Position numbers and translations under genes: made by a program
Source of the DNA: Micromonospora terminaliae
GTDB lineage: Bacteria > Actinomycetota > Actinomycetes > Mycobacteriales > Micromonosporaceae
Assembly: GCF_009671205.1 (NCBI RefSeq)
Contig: NZ_CP045309.1
Coordinates: forward strand, 1,426,001 to 1,490,000
Reading direction: 5' to 3'
Length of the DNA stretch: 64,000 nucleotides
Notes under the pieces: model-generated
The model's input: the letters and a program-made list of their open reading frames with translations, nothing else
Database searches by the model: none
Told to the model about the DNA's origin: nothing
Shown here: one piece after another, positions 30,963 to 39,811 of the stretch
How positions within the stretch are numbered: the first letter of the stretch is position 1
Layout: the number at the start of each line of letters is the position of its first letter

Positions 30963-32375
30963 GTGCGCAAGGTGCCGGTGGGGCCGACGACGGCCGGCGC
31001 CGGGCTGACCGGTGACCGGGTGGTGGCGGCGGGCAGCGCCGCCCGCACCCTGGTCGCGGTGACGGCCCGGGCGCTGCGCGGCGACGACTGCGGCGACCTC
31101 GGCCACCCGGGGCCGCTGTCGCGCTTCACCGGGGCCCCGGAGCCGGTGCGCAGCGCCGCCGCGGCGCGGGCCGCCGGGCGGGCCGCGCTCAGCCCCGGCC
31201 AGGTCGCCGACGTGGACGCCGAGGGCGTCGCGGGCTGGTTCGTCGACCAGTACCCGGCCCGCCGCTGGCCCGGGGCGGTGCTCGGCTCGCCGCACGGCGC
31301 CGCGGCGCACCTGGCGGTGGCGCTCGGGGTGCCCTGGCTGCCCGCCGGGTTCGAGGTGGCCGCGCACTGGGCCCGGGGCGCGGTGGACCGCCCGGACGCC
31401 GCGCTCGACCACGGGGCCGCGCTCGCCGGCCGGCTGCTCGCCGGCAACGCCCGCGTGCACGTCCGGCAGGTGCACTGCCCGGCCAGCCGCGGCGCGTCGG
31501 CGGGCGCCACCGTCTCCCTCGCCGTGCGCTGGCGGTCGCTGCCCACCGCGTACGCCCGGTTCCTGGCCGAGGGGCTCGAGCCCGGCGCGCCGGTGCTGCT
31601 CCTGCACGACGCGCGCACCTGGCCGGTGCGGGACGAGGGGAGCGGGCACAGCTTCCAGGTCGGCTGCCCGGCCAGCGGGCTCGACCCGGTCGACTTCCAC
31701 CCGGACGCGCACGCGCTGCGCCAGGTGCTCCGCTCGGCCGGCGGCGACGGGGCGCGCTGGACGCCGGCCGACGTCACCTCCCCGGCGGCGTTCGCCGAGA
31801 ACGGCGTGGAGTCCGGTTTCGAACACGACGCCCGGGAATGGGGCGGCCGGCACGGGCACCCGCTGCACCGGGTCGTCGTCCCGCAGCCGGACGCGCTGAG
31901 CGCGGCCACCGCCGACCTGTACCGGCGCTGGCTGCGGCGGGCCGGCAAGACCGGTGACCGCCTGGTGGTCGAGTGCGGCCGGCTGCTGGACCCGTGGCAG
32001 GTGCTGCGGGCGGGCCTGGTGCCCTACTGGTGCGAGAACGCGACCCGCCGGCGGGTGCAGGGGGTCGAGTGGTGGCTCGCCGGCAGCGAGCCGTTCAGCT
32101 CGGTGGACGTGCTGCCGGAGCCACCGGGGGTCCGCTCGCCGGCCCTCGCGGGCCTGCCGCAGTGGCTCGCCGTGGCCGGGTTCGGCCGCCGCCGGCGCGC
32201 CCTGGACCGGGGCTCGGCGCGCGGCTACCCGGTCACCGCGGTCCCGACCCGGCGTGCCACGGAGGTGTTGCGCAACCAGCCGTACGACCTGCCCGTGCCG
32301 CCGCCCCTACGGATGGCCGAGGCCCTCGCCGCGTTGCGCGACGCGGGCGCCCACCAGGGGTTGCTGGTCTCCTGA
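30963..32375 (+). CDS. Uncharacterised protein, 470 residues
   Basis: GTG 30963 is preferred over GTG 30933/30936 because AAGGTGG lies about 7 bp upstream. No signal peptide or membrane span is evident. Visible stretches include WFVDQYPARRWPGAVLGSPH, GVPWLPAGFEVAAHWA, HVRQVHCPASRGASAG, DARTWPVRDEGSGHSFQVGC and PQWLAVAGFGRRRRALDRGS. The pattern of buried Trp, Pro and Cys looks like a globular enzyme but I do not recognise a family. It is preceded by about 200 bp of spacer and stands alone, after a strong terminator. Codon use is like that of the neighbours. Confidence 0.7.
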   Translation: MRKVPVGPTTAGAGLTGDRVVAAGSAARTLVAVTARALRGDDCGDLGHPGPLSRFTGAPEPVRSAAAARAAGRAALSPGQVADVDAEGVAGWFVDQYPARRWPGAVLGSPHGAAAHLAVALGVPWLPAGFEVAAHWARGAVDRPDAALDHGAALAGRLLAGNARVHVRQVHCPASRGASAGATVSLAVRWRSLPTAYARFLAEGLEPGAPVLLLHDARTWPVRDEGSGHSFQVGCPASGLDPVDFHPDAHALRQVLRSAGGDGARWTPADVTSPAAFAENGVESGFEHDAREWGGRHGHPLHRVVVPQPDALSAATADLYRRWLRRAGKTGDRLVVECGRLLDPWQVLRAGLVPYWCENATRRRVQGVEWWLAGSEPFSSVDVLPEPPGVRSPALAGLPQWLAVAGFGRRRRALDRGSARGYPVTAVPTRRATEVLRNQPYDLPVPPPLRMAEALAALRDAGAHQGLLVS

Positions 32376-32617
32376 GGCCGGCGGTCGGCGGGTCGCCGAC
32401 CAACCTGGCGAAACATCCTCGCGATCCTGCGGTCCGTGATTGAGTACCTACGGAGCGGGGACACCGCTCGCCGCGGAACGGCCCACGACGCCGTGCGGCG
32501 GGCGGCCGCCGCTTCCGGCGTTCCGTCACGTAACCCAACTTCCGGCCCGGTGCGTGGCCCGACCACGCGCACGACCGGTTCCGATCCGGGCGGGGGACCT
32601 TCCTGAGGGAGGCGCGG

Positions 32618-33751
32618 ATGTTCGGACAGACCACCACACCCACACCACCACCCACCGAACGGGGCCTGGAGGACCTCGACGCGGCGGCGCTGGCGTACGC
32701 GGCACGCATCGCCGGCCTGCCACCCGAGCGGCGGCAGGAGGCGCGGGACGATCTGGTCCGCTTCGCGCTGCCCTTCGCCGGGCGGCTGGCCCGCCGTTAC
32801 CGTGGCCGCGGGGAACCACTGGAGGACCTGGAGCAGGTGGCCCGCCTCGGCCTGGTCAACGCCGTCGACCGGTACGACCCGGAGCGCGGCTCGTTCACCG
32901 CGTACGCGGCGATCACCATCGTCGGCGAGATCAAACGGCACTTCCGGGACCGCACCTGGGGTGTGCACGTGCCCCGCCGGCTGCGCGACCTGATCCTGGA
33001 GGTCGGGCAGGCGACGGCGGCGCTGACCAGCGAGCTGTCCCGGGCGCCCACGGTGGCCGAGCTGGCCGAGCGGCTGGAGACGCCGGAGGAGGAGATCCTC
33101 GCGGCGCTGGAGTCGGCCGCCGGGTACAGCCCGGCCTCGCTCAACGCGCCCGTCGGCGGGGAGAGTTCCGCCGAGTTCGGCGACCTGGTCGGCGAGTCGG
33201 ACAACGCCCTGGAGTCGGTCGACGACCGGGTCACGGTGAGCGGCCTGCTGCACCGGCTGCCCTGGCGCGAGCGGCGGATCCTCGCCATGCGCTTCTACGG
33301 CAACCAGACCCAGGCGGAGATCGCAGCCCGGTTCGGCATCTCGCAGATGCACGTGTCCCGGCTGCTCTCCCGGGCGCTGACGTGGCTGCGCCAGGCGATG
33401 CTCGCCGACGCGCCGCCACCCTGGCAGAACGGCGCGGCCGAGTCCGAGCCGGCCCGGGCGCGGATCTCCGTCAAGCAGAACGGTGACCGGGTGGTCGTCG
33501 AGGTCGGGGGAGAGGTGGACCGCGACGGCGCCGACCAGCTCCGCAGGGCCATGCTGGAGGCGGTCACCGGGCAGCCCCGCGAGGTGGTGGTCGACCTGGT
33601 GGGTGCGGGCGGCTTCGACGCGGGCGGGATCGCCGCGCTGATGGCCGGCCGGGACGCGGCCGCCCGTACCGGGGTGCCGCTGCGGCTCACCCGGGTGCAG
33701 CCCGCGGTGCGCCGCTCACTCGCCGCGGCCGGCCTGCCCGCCGCCGACTGA
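32618..33751 (+). CDS. Sigma-B/F-type RNA polymerase sigma factor fused to a C-terminal STAS domain
   Basis: This protein has 377 residues; ATG 32618 follows GAGGGAGG. Region 2 (45-115) has EDLEQVARLGLVNAVDRYDP and AYAAITIVGEIKRHFRD; region 3 lies at 120-195 (APTVAELAERLETPEEEI); region 4 at 205-262 has LPWRERRILAMRFYGNQTQ and the helix-turn-helix ARFGISQMHVSRLLSRAL. Normal SigB/F factors end here at about 260. The extra residues 282-377 form a STAS domain like that of anti-anti-sigma factors. The canonical phosphorylated Ser of DSSG is replaced: residues 334-337 read DAGG. The fused domain would therefore not be switched by an anti-sigma kinase in the usual way. Confidence 0.9.
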   Translation: MFGQTTTPTPPPTERGLEDLDAAALAYAARIAGLPPERRQEARDDLVRFALPFAGRLARRYRGRGEPLEDLEQVARLGLVNAVDRYDPERGSFTAYAAITIVGEIKRHFRDRTWGVHVPRRLRDLILEVGQATAALTSELSRAPTVAELAERLETPEEEILAALESAAGYSPASLNAPVGGESSAEFGDLVGESDNALESVDDRVTVSGLLHRLPWRERRILAMRFYGNQTQAEIAARFGISQMHVSRLLSRALTWLRQAMLADAPPPWQNGAAESEPARARISVKQNGDRVVVEVGGEVDRDGADQLRRAMLEAVTGQPREVVVDLVGAGGFDAGGIAALMAGRDAAARTGVPLRLTRVQPAVRRSLAAAGLPAAD

Positions 33752-33766
33752 CCGAACGTGAGGAAT

Positions 33767-33790
33767 GGCCCCCTGCGTTAACAGGGGGCC
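33767..33790. terminator. Terminator after the sigma-STAS gene
   Basis: A perfect 9-bp stem (33767-33775 with 33782-33790) with loop CGTTAA starts 16 bp after the stop and is followed by TCTCTCATT. Confidence 0.75.
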
Positions 33791-33830
33791 TCTCTCATTG
33801 CGCGCCGGCAGGGTGGACGGCGTACCGAGC

Positions 33831-33864
33831 GGAAGGGCCGGCGCCCGACGGCGCCGGCCCTTCC
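33831..33864. terminator. Terminator after ctaD (minus strand)
   Basis: A perfect 15-bp stem (33831-33845 with 33850-33864) with loop CGAC lies 23 bp beyond the ctaD stop. It probably serves the minus strand, while the 33767 hairpin serves the plus strand. Confidence 0.8.
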
Positions 33865-33886
33865 CCCTGCTGCTGTCCCGGCCCGC

Positions 33887-35887
33887 TCAGCGCTGCTGTT
33901 CTTCCCCGTGCCCCGGGGGGTGTTCCCAGCGCGGGTTCGACTTCGTGGTGCGCTGCGGACCCAACTGGGTCTCGTCCGGCTCGATCGTCTCCTCGAAGCT
34001 GGGCCGGCGCACCTCCTCCGGCTCCGGCACCTCGACCGGGCGGGCGCCGGACTGCGGCGCGGGCTGGTACTCGACCGCCTCGCGGGCGCCGTGCGCGCCC
34101 TCGGCGGCCGGCGACTCCGGTGTGTACGGCACGTGGCGCAACTCCTCCATGAAGTGCTGCGGCGGCTTGGTGGTGCGCTGCGGCAGGTCGCGGCCCAGGT
34201 CGGCGACGAGCGGGCCGTACTTGGCGTCGAAGGCCGGCCGCTCGGAGCGGATCCGCGGCATCCGGTCGAAGTTGCGCAGCGGCGGCGGGCAGGTGGTGGC
34301 CCACTCGAGGGAGTTGCCGAAGCCCCAGGGGTCGTCCACGGTCACCATGGCGCCGTAGCGCCAGGACTTCCAGATGTTGTAGATGACGAACAGGGTGGAC
34401 GCGCCGAGCAGGAAGGAGCCGAGGGTGGAGATCACGTTCAGCGTGGTGAAGCCGTCGCTGGGCAGGTAGTCGGCGTACCGGCGGGGCATGCCCTCGGCGC
34501 CGAGCCAGTGCTGCACGAGGAAGGTGGCGTGGAACCCGATGAACATGGTCCAGAAGTGCATCTTGCCCAGGCGCTCGTCGAGCATCCGCCCGGTCATCTT
34601 CGGGAACCAGAAGTAGAGCCCGCCGAACGCGGCGAAGACGATGGTGCCGAAGAGCACGTAGTGGAAGTGCGCCACCACGAAGTAGGTGTCGTGCAGGTGG
34701 AAGTCGGCCGGCGGGCTGGCCAGCAGCACTCCGGTGAGGCCACCGAACAGGAAGGTGACCAGGAAGCCGATGGCGAAGAGCATCGGCGTCTCGAAGGTGA
34801 TCTGCCCCTTCCACATGGTGCCGATCCAGTTGAAGAACTTCACGCCCGTCGGCACCGCGATGAGATAGCTCAGGATGCTGAAGAACGGCAGCAGCACTTG
34901 ACCGGTGGCGAACATGTGGTGCGCCCAGACGGTCATCGACAGCACGGTGATCGCGATGGTGGCGAGCACCAGACCGGTGTAGCCGAAGATCGGCTTGCGG
35001 GAGAAGACCGGGATGATCTCGGTGATGATGCCGAAGAACGGCAGCGCCACGATGTAGACCTCGGGATGGCCGAAGAACCAGAACAGGTGCTGCCACAGCA
35101 TCGGCCCCGCGGTGGTCGGGTCGTAGACGTGCGCGTGCAGGATCCGGTCCGCGGCGAGCGCGAACAGGGCGGCGGCCAGCAGCGGGAAGACCAGGATCAC
35201 CAGGACGCTGGTGAGCAGCAGGTTCCAGGTGAAGATCGGCATCCGGAACAGCGTCATGCCGGGCGCGCGCAGCGTGATGATCGTGGTGATCAGGTTGACC
35301 GCGCCGAGGATGGTGCCCAGGCCGGAGAGCGCCAGACCGACCACCCACAGGTTCCCGCCGACGCCCGGGCTGTGCTGCGCGGTGCTGAGGGGGGTGTACG
35401 CCGTCCAGCCGAAGTCCGCCGCGCCCTGCGGGGTGATGAACCCAGCGAGGACGATCAGGCCCCCGAAGAAGTAGAGCCAGTACGCGAAGGCGTTGAGCCG
35501 GGGAAAGGCCACGTCCGGCGCGCCGATCTGCAGCGGCACGATGTAGTTGCCGAACCCGAACACCATGGGCGTCGCGAACAGCAGCAGCATGATCGTGCCG
35601 TGCATGGTAAACAGCTGGTTGTACTGCTCCGGGGACAGGAACTGCATCCCGGGCTGGCCCAGCTCCGCCCGCATGAGCATCGCCATGAACCCGCCGACGA
35701 CGAACCACGCGAAAGCCGTGCCCAGGTAGAGCAGGCCGATGAGCTTCGCGTCCGTGGTGCGCAGCAGCCGCCACAGCGAGTTGCCCTTGATCGCCTCCTG
35801 GACCGGGCCGGGAAAGCCGCCGAACCGGGCCGGCGCGAGGATCGCCGGCCCCCGGTCTCGTGGCTCCGTGACTACCCGCTTAGGCAT
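33887..35887 (-). CDS. ctaD: Cytochrome c oxidase subunit I
   Basis: This 666-residue subunit of the aa3 terminal oxidase has about twelve membrane helices. It carries haem a, haem a3 and CuB and reduces oxygen to water while pumping protons. Ligands are visible: [12 protein letters not shown] (haem a His), [10 protein letters not shown] (CuB His, cross-linked Tyr), WAHHMFATG (CuB His pair), and [14 protein letters not shown] (haem a3 and haem a His). The last about 95 residues (after [17 protein letters not shown]) form a Pro/Glu-rich hydrophilic tail usual in actinobacteria. It stands apart from the other cta genes and lies between two partner-switch genes. Confidence 0.97.
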   Translation of the reverse strand: MPKRVVTEPRDRGPAILAPARFGGFPGPVQEAIKGNSLWRLLRTTDAKLIGLLYLGTAFAWFVVGGFMAMLMRAELGQPGMQFLSPEQYNQLFTMHGTIMLLLFATPMVFGFGNYIVPLQIGAPDVAFPRLNAFAYWLYFFGGLIVLAGFITPQGAADFGWTAYTPLSTAQHSPGVGGNLWVVGLALSGLGTILGAVNLITTIITLRAPGMTLFRMPIFTWNLLLTSVLVILVFPLLAAALFALAADRILHAHVYDPTTAGPMLWQHLFWFFGHPEVYIVALPFFGIITEIIPVFSRKPIFGYTGLVLATIAITVLSMTVWAHHMFATGQVLLPFFSILSYLIAVPTGVKFFNWIGTMWKGQITFETPMLFAIGFLVTFLFGGLTGVLLASPPADFHLHDTYFVVAHFHYVLFGTIVFAAFGGLYFWFPKMTGRMLDERLGKMHFWTMFIGFHATFLVQHWLGAEGMPRRYADYLPSDGFTTLNVISTLGSFLLGASTLFVIYNIWKSWRYGAMVTVDDPWGFGNSLEWATTCPPPLRNFDRMPRIRSERPAFDAKYGPLVADLGRDLPQRTTKPPQHFMEELRHVPYTPESPAAEGAHGAREAVEYQPAPQSGARPVEVPEPEEVRRPSFEETIEPDETQLGPQRTTKSNPRWEHPPGHGEEQQR

Positions 35888-35974
35888 GGCTTCTCACCCC
35901 GTGTGACGACAGACAGGACGGGCACGCGTACCCGACCCTCTGCCCATCAAACCAGGCGGGAGCGGAGAATTCGG

Positions 35975-36706
35975 TCAGTTCGCGGGCAGCATGGCCCAGA
36001 CCACCTTGCCCGCGCCCGCCGGGGTGCTGCCCCAGCGCTGGGTCAGCTCGCGCACCAGCATGAGCCCGCGCCCGCCCTCGGCGCGCAGGTCGCGGTCGAT
36101 CGCCGCCCGCGGGTCGTCCGGGCTGCCGTCCATGACGGCCACCCGCAGGTACGGCCGGCGCAGGGTCAGCGTCACCTGCATCGGGGTGCCGGCGTGCCGG
36201 ACGACGTTGCCGACCAGCTCGCTGAGGACCAGCGAGGCCGGGCCGGCCAGCTCCGGGATGTTCCACCGGCCGCACGCCTCGGTGACCAGCTCGCGGGCCC
36301 GCCGGCAGGCGCCCGCCACCGGCTCGAGCCGGGCCCGCAGCCGCGGGGCCGCCACCGCACCGGCCAGCGCCGTCGCCTCCGCGCAGTCCCGGCGGACGGG
36401 CACCACCCGGCAGGCGGTGATCCCGGCGAGCCAGGTCGCGGCGACCGGCGGAGGGGCGGACAGCACCATCGGCACGGCCGGCCAGTCCGCGGCCCGGCGG
36501 GCCGCGGCGGCGAAGACGGACAGGGCGAGCGGCTCGGTCACGTCGAGGTTCTCCAGGTCGACCACGAGCGCGTCCGGCTGCGCGGTGAGGCACCGGTCCA
36601 GGACCGTGTGCACCGAGCGCATCGTGCCCAGGTCGAGCGCGCCGGCCAGCCGCACGACGGTGACCGGCGTCTCGTCGCGGACCTCGCACCTGATCCGGGT
36701 CGACAT
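35975..36706 (-). CDS. STAS-HATPase fusion (anti-sigma factor kinase-like protein)
   Basis: This protein has 243 residues from ATG 36706, which has GAGGG upstream. Residues 5-110 form a STAS domain (VVRLAGALDLGTMRSVHTVL, ALVVDLENLDVTEPLALSVF) without a DSSG phosphorylation site. Residues 125-243 form a GHKL ATPase of the SpoIIAB/RsbW type: N box LSELVGNVVRHAG (Glu163, Asn167), DGSP (Asp193) and GGRGLMLVRELTQRWG (G2 box). RsbW-type proteins bind a sigma factor or phosphorylate an antagonist. Here both parts sit in one chain. It is separated from the sigma-STAS gene only by ctaD, so it is a candidate regulator of that sigma factor. Confidence 0.87.
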   Translation of the reverse strand: MSTRIRCEVRDETPVTVVRLAGALDLGTMRSVHTVLDRCLTAQPDALVVDLENLDVTEPLALSVFAAAARRAADWPAVPMVLSAPPPVAATWLAGITACRVVPVRRDCAEATALAGAVAAPRLRARLEPVAGACRRARELVTEACGRWNIPELAGPASLVLSELVGNVVRHAGTPMQVTLTLRRPYLRVAVMDGSPDDPRAAIDRDLRAEGGRGLMLVRELTQRWGSTPAGAGKVVWAMLPAN

Positions 36707-36794
36707 CCCAGGCCCTCGTTTCCATCTCGGAGGACCTGGGAGATACCCGCGCCCGGGGCGGGTGAAACCGGACATCCACCCGGGCGGTACCTGC

Positions 36795-37259
36795 TCAGCG
36801 GCGCTTCCCACCCCGGGTGGTGAGCAGCCCCAGCGCGATCATGCCGACCCCGAGCAGGAAGTGCAGCCAGTTGTCCGCGCCGTTGAGCGGGATGAAGTTC
36901 GCGCCGCTGTTGTGGTCGACCACGATGCCGTAGAGCCAGAGCACGAGGTAGATCGCACCGCCGGCGATCAGGAACGTCCGGGCCCCGGAGACCGTCCGGG
37001 CCAGCAGCAGGCCGGCCACGCCGAACAGCAGGTGCACGATGTTGTGCAGGACCGAGGTCTGGAACAGGCCCAGCAGCTTCGCGTCGGAGTCGTGCCCGGC
37101 GAACTTCAGGTCGCTGAAGTGGGTGGTGATGCCGGGGATGAACCCCAGCACACCGATCACCAGGAAGATCACGCCGACGGTCGCCGCGGCCCGGCGTACC
37201 GGCGCCTTGCCGTCGGCCGGGTTGCGTCGCCCACGGGAGTGGGCCATCGAGTTCGTCAT
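36795..37259 (-). CDS. DUF4383 membrane protein
   Basis: This protein has 154 residues from ATG 37259 with GAGGAGG 6 bp upstream. Four hydrophobic segments: VGVIFLVIGVLGFIPGITTH, LHNIVHLLFGVAGLLLA, FLIAGGAIYLVLWLYGIVV and WLHFLLGVGMIALGLLTT. The His-containing HNIVHLLFG and NWLHFLLG motifs are those of DUF4383. Family members are often near stress sigma factors; the function is unknown. Confidence 0.8.
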   Translation of the reverse strand: MTNSMAHSRGRRNPADGKAPVRRAAATVGVIFLVIGVLGFIPGITTHFSDLKFAGHDSDAKLLGLFQTSVLHNIVHLLFGVAGLLLARTVSGARTFLIAGGAIYLVLWLYGIVVDHNSGANFIPLNGADNWLHFLLGVGMIALGLLTTRGGKRR

Positions 37260-37342
37260 GCCGGCCTCCTCGCCAGACAAGGGACCGGGAGGCATTCCCG
37301 GGCACACCGGGGGCAAACGCCGGCCGCCGCGAACCGTCCGGC

Positions 37343-38497
37343 TCAGGCGGGCTGCAACGATGGCGCGGCGAGCTCGCGGACCCGCTCGTACAGCTCCACG
37401 TACCGCTGGGCCATCAGCTCCGGGGTGAACCGGGCGGCCGCCTCCCGCCGGCACTCGTCCTCCTCGAGCAGGCCGGCGGCCAGGACCAGCTCGCCCAGCT
37501 CCTCCTCGTCGCCGGTGAGCAGCCCGGTGCGCCCGTGCTCGACGAGCTCCGGCAGGCAGCCCCGGGCGGTGGCCACCACCGGCGTGCCGAGCGCCAGCGA
37601 CTCGACCACCGCGGTGCCGCCGGGCTCCTCCCAGCGCAGCGGGAACAGCGAGGCCCGCGCGCCGGCCACCAGGTCGTCGCGCTCCTGCCCGGCGACCGTG
37701 CCGACCCAGCGCACCAGGTCCCCGTCGACGTGCGGGGCCACGTGGTCGTAGAAGAACCGCACGTCCGGGTTCTGCCGGGCCTCGTCGCCCGCCGCGGCCA
37801 GGTCCTCGGGCCGGTGGTACGGGCCGACCGGGCCGGCCAGGACCAGCGGGAAGCCGACCTGCCGGGCCAGCCGCGCCCCCAGGTCCTGCCCCTTGCCCGG
37901 GTTGATCCGGCCCAGGATGACGACGTGCTCGCCCTTCGCCACCGGCGGCCGGCGGTCGGCGCCGACCGCGAGGGGCGTGGACAGGTGCACGTGGCCGACC
38001 GAGTGCTCCTGGAGGGCCCGCGGCGCCCGGGCGAGCTGCGCGGCGGAGACGCCGTTCACCCGTACCCGGTCGCCGCCGTCGAGATTGCCGTACAGCTCGG
38101 GGTGCTTGGCCAGGTCCCAGTGCAGGGTGTGCAGCGCCGGCGGGGCGTCCGGGCCCATCGCGGCCAGGGTGGCGAGCCCGGCCGCCTCCACATGGTCGTG
38201 CACCAGGTCGATGTCGTCGCGGCCGTGCAGCGCGCGGACCACCCCGTGCAGGTGCGCCTGGGCCACCCCGCAGACCTCGTTGTACGGCCGTTGCAGCGCG
38301 TGGAACTGCCCGTCCGGGAAGACCGAGATCCGTTCGTCGACCGGCAGGGTGCTGCTCTCCACCGAGGCGAGCACCACCCGCACGCCGAGCCGCCGCAGCT
38401 CCGGCACCAGGGTGGCGACCACGTTCTCGATCCCGCCGTAGCCGGGTGGCGGCACGGACAACCAGGGACCGGCGTTCATCAGGACGGTGAGTGTCAT
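37343..38497 (-). CDS. GT4-family glycosyltransferase
   Basis: This 384-residue GT-B protein begins with WLSVPPPGYGGIENVVATLV, the acceptor-loop region of GT4 enzymes. HVVILGRINPGKGQDLGARL starts the C-terminal nucleotide-sugar domain, and FPLRWEEPGGTAVVESLALG carries the EX7E motif. GT4 enzymes keep the anomeric configuration of the donor. It lies directly downstream of gpgS on the same strand (87 bp apart), so it could act on a glucosylglycerate-derived or other cytoplasmic sugar acceptor. The true substrate is open. Confidence 0.85.
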   Translation of the reverse strand: MTLTVLMNAGPWLSVPPPGYGGIENVVATLVPELRRLGVRVVLASVESSTLPVDERISVFPDGQFHALQRPYNEVCGVAQAHLHGVVRALHGRDDIDLVHDHVEAAGLATLAAMGPDAPPALHTLHWDLAKHPELYGNLDGGDRVRVNGVSAAQLARAPRALQEHSVGHVHLSTPLAVGADRRPPVAKGEHVVILGRINPGKGQDLGARLARQVGFPLVLAGPVGPYHRPEDLAAAGDEARQNPDVRFFYDHVAPHVDGDLVRWVGTVAGQERDDLVAGARASLFPLRWEEPGGTAVVESLALGTPVVATARGCLPELVEHGRTGLLTGDEEELGELVLAAGLLEEDECRREAAARFTPELMAQRYVELYERVRELAAPSLQPA

Positions 38498-38585
38498 CGT
38501 GCGCGGTCCCTTCCTCGGACGATCGTCACAGCGTTGGTCTCGGTTCGCGACTGCGGGGCTCGCAGACCCGGCTCACTCCTCGCGC

Positions 38586-39674
38586 TCACGCTGCGACCCG
38601 GCGGCGCGGCACCCGGTGCCGCAGCTGCGCCAGCGGGGGGCGTTCCTCGATCGAGACGTCGCTGACGACGATCTCGCGGTCCAGGTTGGGCAGGGCGTCG
38701 GAGCCGCCCCGCCGGAACTGGGTGAGCAGGGCGGTCGGCTCCACACCCGGCACCGCCCAGCCGCGCCGCTGCAACCGGGACCAGACGGTCAGCAGGATCT
38801 GCGCGGACATCCGGCCCAGCGCCGCGGTGTCCTGGTGCCGGTGCTTGCGCTCGCCCAGGTCGACCTGGGCCAGCGAGTCCAGTCCCACCAGCTCCAGCAG
38901 GTCGATGAGCATGGCCGTCTCGACGCCGTAGCCGGACACGAACGGCACCTGCGCCAGCACGTCGCGGCGGCCCGCGTACTCGCCGGCGAGCGGCTGCACG
39001 AAGCCGGCCAGCTCCGGCCAGAACAGGTTCAGCAGCGGGCGGGCCGTCAGCTCGGTCACCCGGCCGCCGCCGTCGGCCTCGACCCCCGTGGCGCCGACCA
39101 GCGGACGGTGGTAGAAGCCCTTCACGAAGTCGACCGACGGGTCGGTGAGCAGCGGCCCGACCAGCCCGGTGACGAAGTGCGGCCGGAACTCCCGCAGGTC
39201 GGCGTCGACGAACGCGACGACGTCGCCCTCCGCCGCCGCGAGCCCGGCCCAGAGCGCGTCCCCCTTGCCGGTGAGCCGGGGCAGACCGCGCGTCATCGCG
39301 TCCTGGCTGACCACCTCGGCGCCGGCCGCCCGCGCCACCTGGGCGGTCCGGTCGGTGGACCGCGAGTCCACCACGATCAGCTCGTCCACCAGCGGCACCC
39401 GGTCCATCAGGTGCCGGCGGATCGTCGAGACGATCGCCCCGACGGTCGCCTCCTCGTTGCGCGCCGGCAGCACCACGCTGACCCGGCTCGCCCCCTTGGC
39501 CCGCACGAGGCGCCGGGCCGGCCAGTCGTCGGCGGACGTGGTGCGGTACGTGGCCCAGGCCTCCACCACGGGTGAGACGATCGACTCTGTATCCCGCACA
39601 GGCACACTCCCTGGTTGTGGCGGTACCACGGGCTTCTGGTTTGCCCAGTCGACCGCCCCTGCTAACCGGATCAT
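38586..39674 (-). CDS. gpgS: Glucosyl-3-phosphoglycerate synthase
   Basis: The 362-residue GT81-type enzyme transfers glucose from a nucleotide donor to 3-phosphoglycerate. This is the first step of glucosylglycerate and, in mycobacteria, of methylglucose lipopolysaccharides. ATG 39674 is the first good start; the open frame further upstream is unlikely to be translated. Match to GpgS is strong: SVVLPARNEEATVGAIVSTI, DELIVVDSRSTDRT, GKGDALWAGLAAAEGDVVAF, VDADL as the metal-binding DXD site, GGGRVTELTARPLLNLFWPE, and QPLAGEYAGRRDVLAQVPF. The product is a compatible solute under nitrogen or salt stress, which fits the trehalose genes elsewhere in the window. Confidence 0.9.
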   Translation of the reverse strand: MIRLAGAVDWANQKPVVPPQPGSVPVRDTESIVSPVVEAWATYRTTSADDWPARRLVRAKGASRVSVVLPARNEEATVGAIVSTIRRHLMDRVPLVDELIVVDSRSTDRTAQVARAAGAEVVSQDAMTRGLPRLTGKGDALWAGLAAAEGDVVAFVDADLREFRPHFVTGLVGPLLTDPSVDFVKGFYHRPLVGATGVEADGGGRVTELTARPLLNLFWPELAGFVQPLAGEYAGRRDVLAQVPFVSGYGVETAMLIDLLELVGLDSLAQVDLGERKHRHQDTAALGRMSAQILLTVWSRLQRRGWAVPGVEPTALLTQFRRGGSDALPNLDREIVVSDVSIEERPPLAQLRHRVPRRRVAA

Positions 39675-39811
39675 GCCGAACACCTGATCACCAGTCCGGT
39701 ACCGGCCGGTTCCCGCGCCGTGAACGTCTGATTGCGCGTCCCTCCGCGTTTGGCGACCCGGTCGCCCGGGGAGAGCTGTCGGCAGTCCGTCGTCGTGGGA
39801 GGGTCGGGAGT

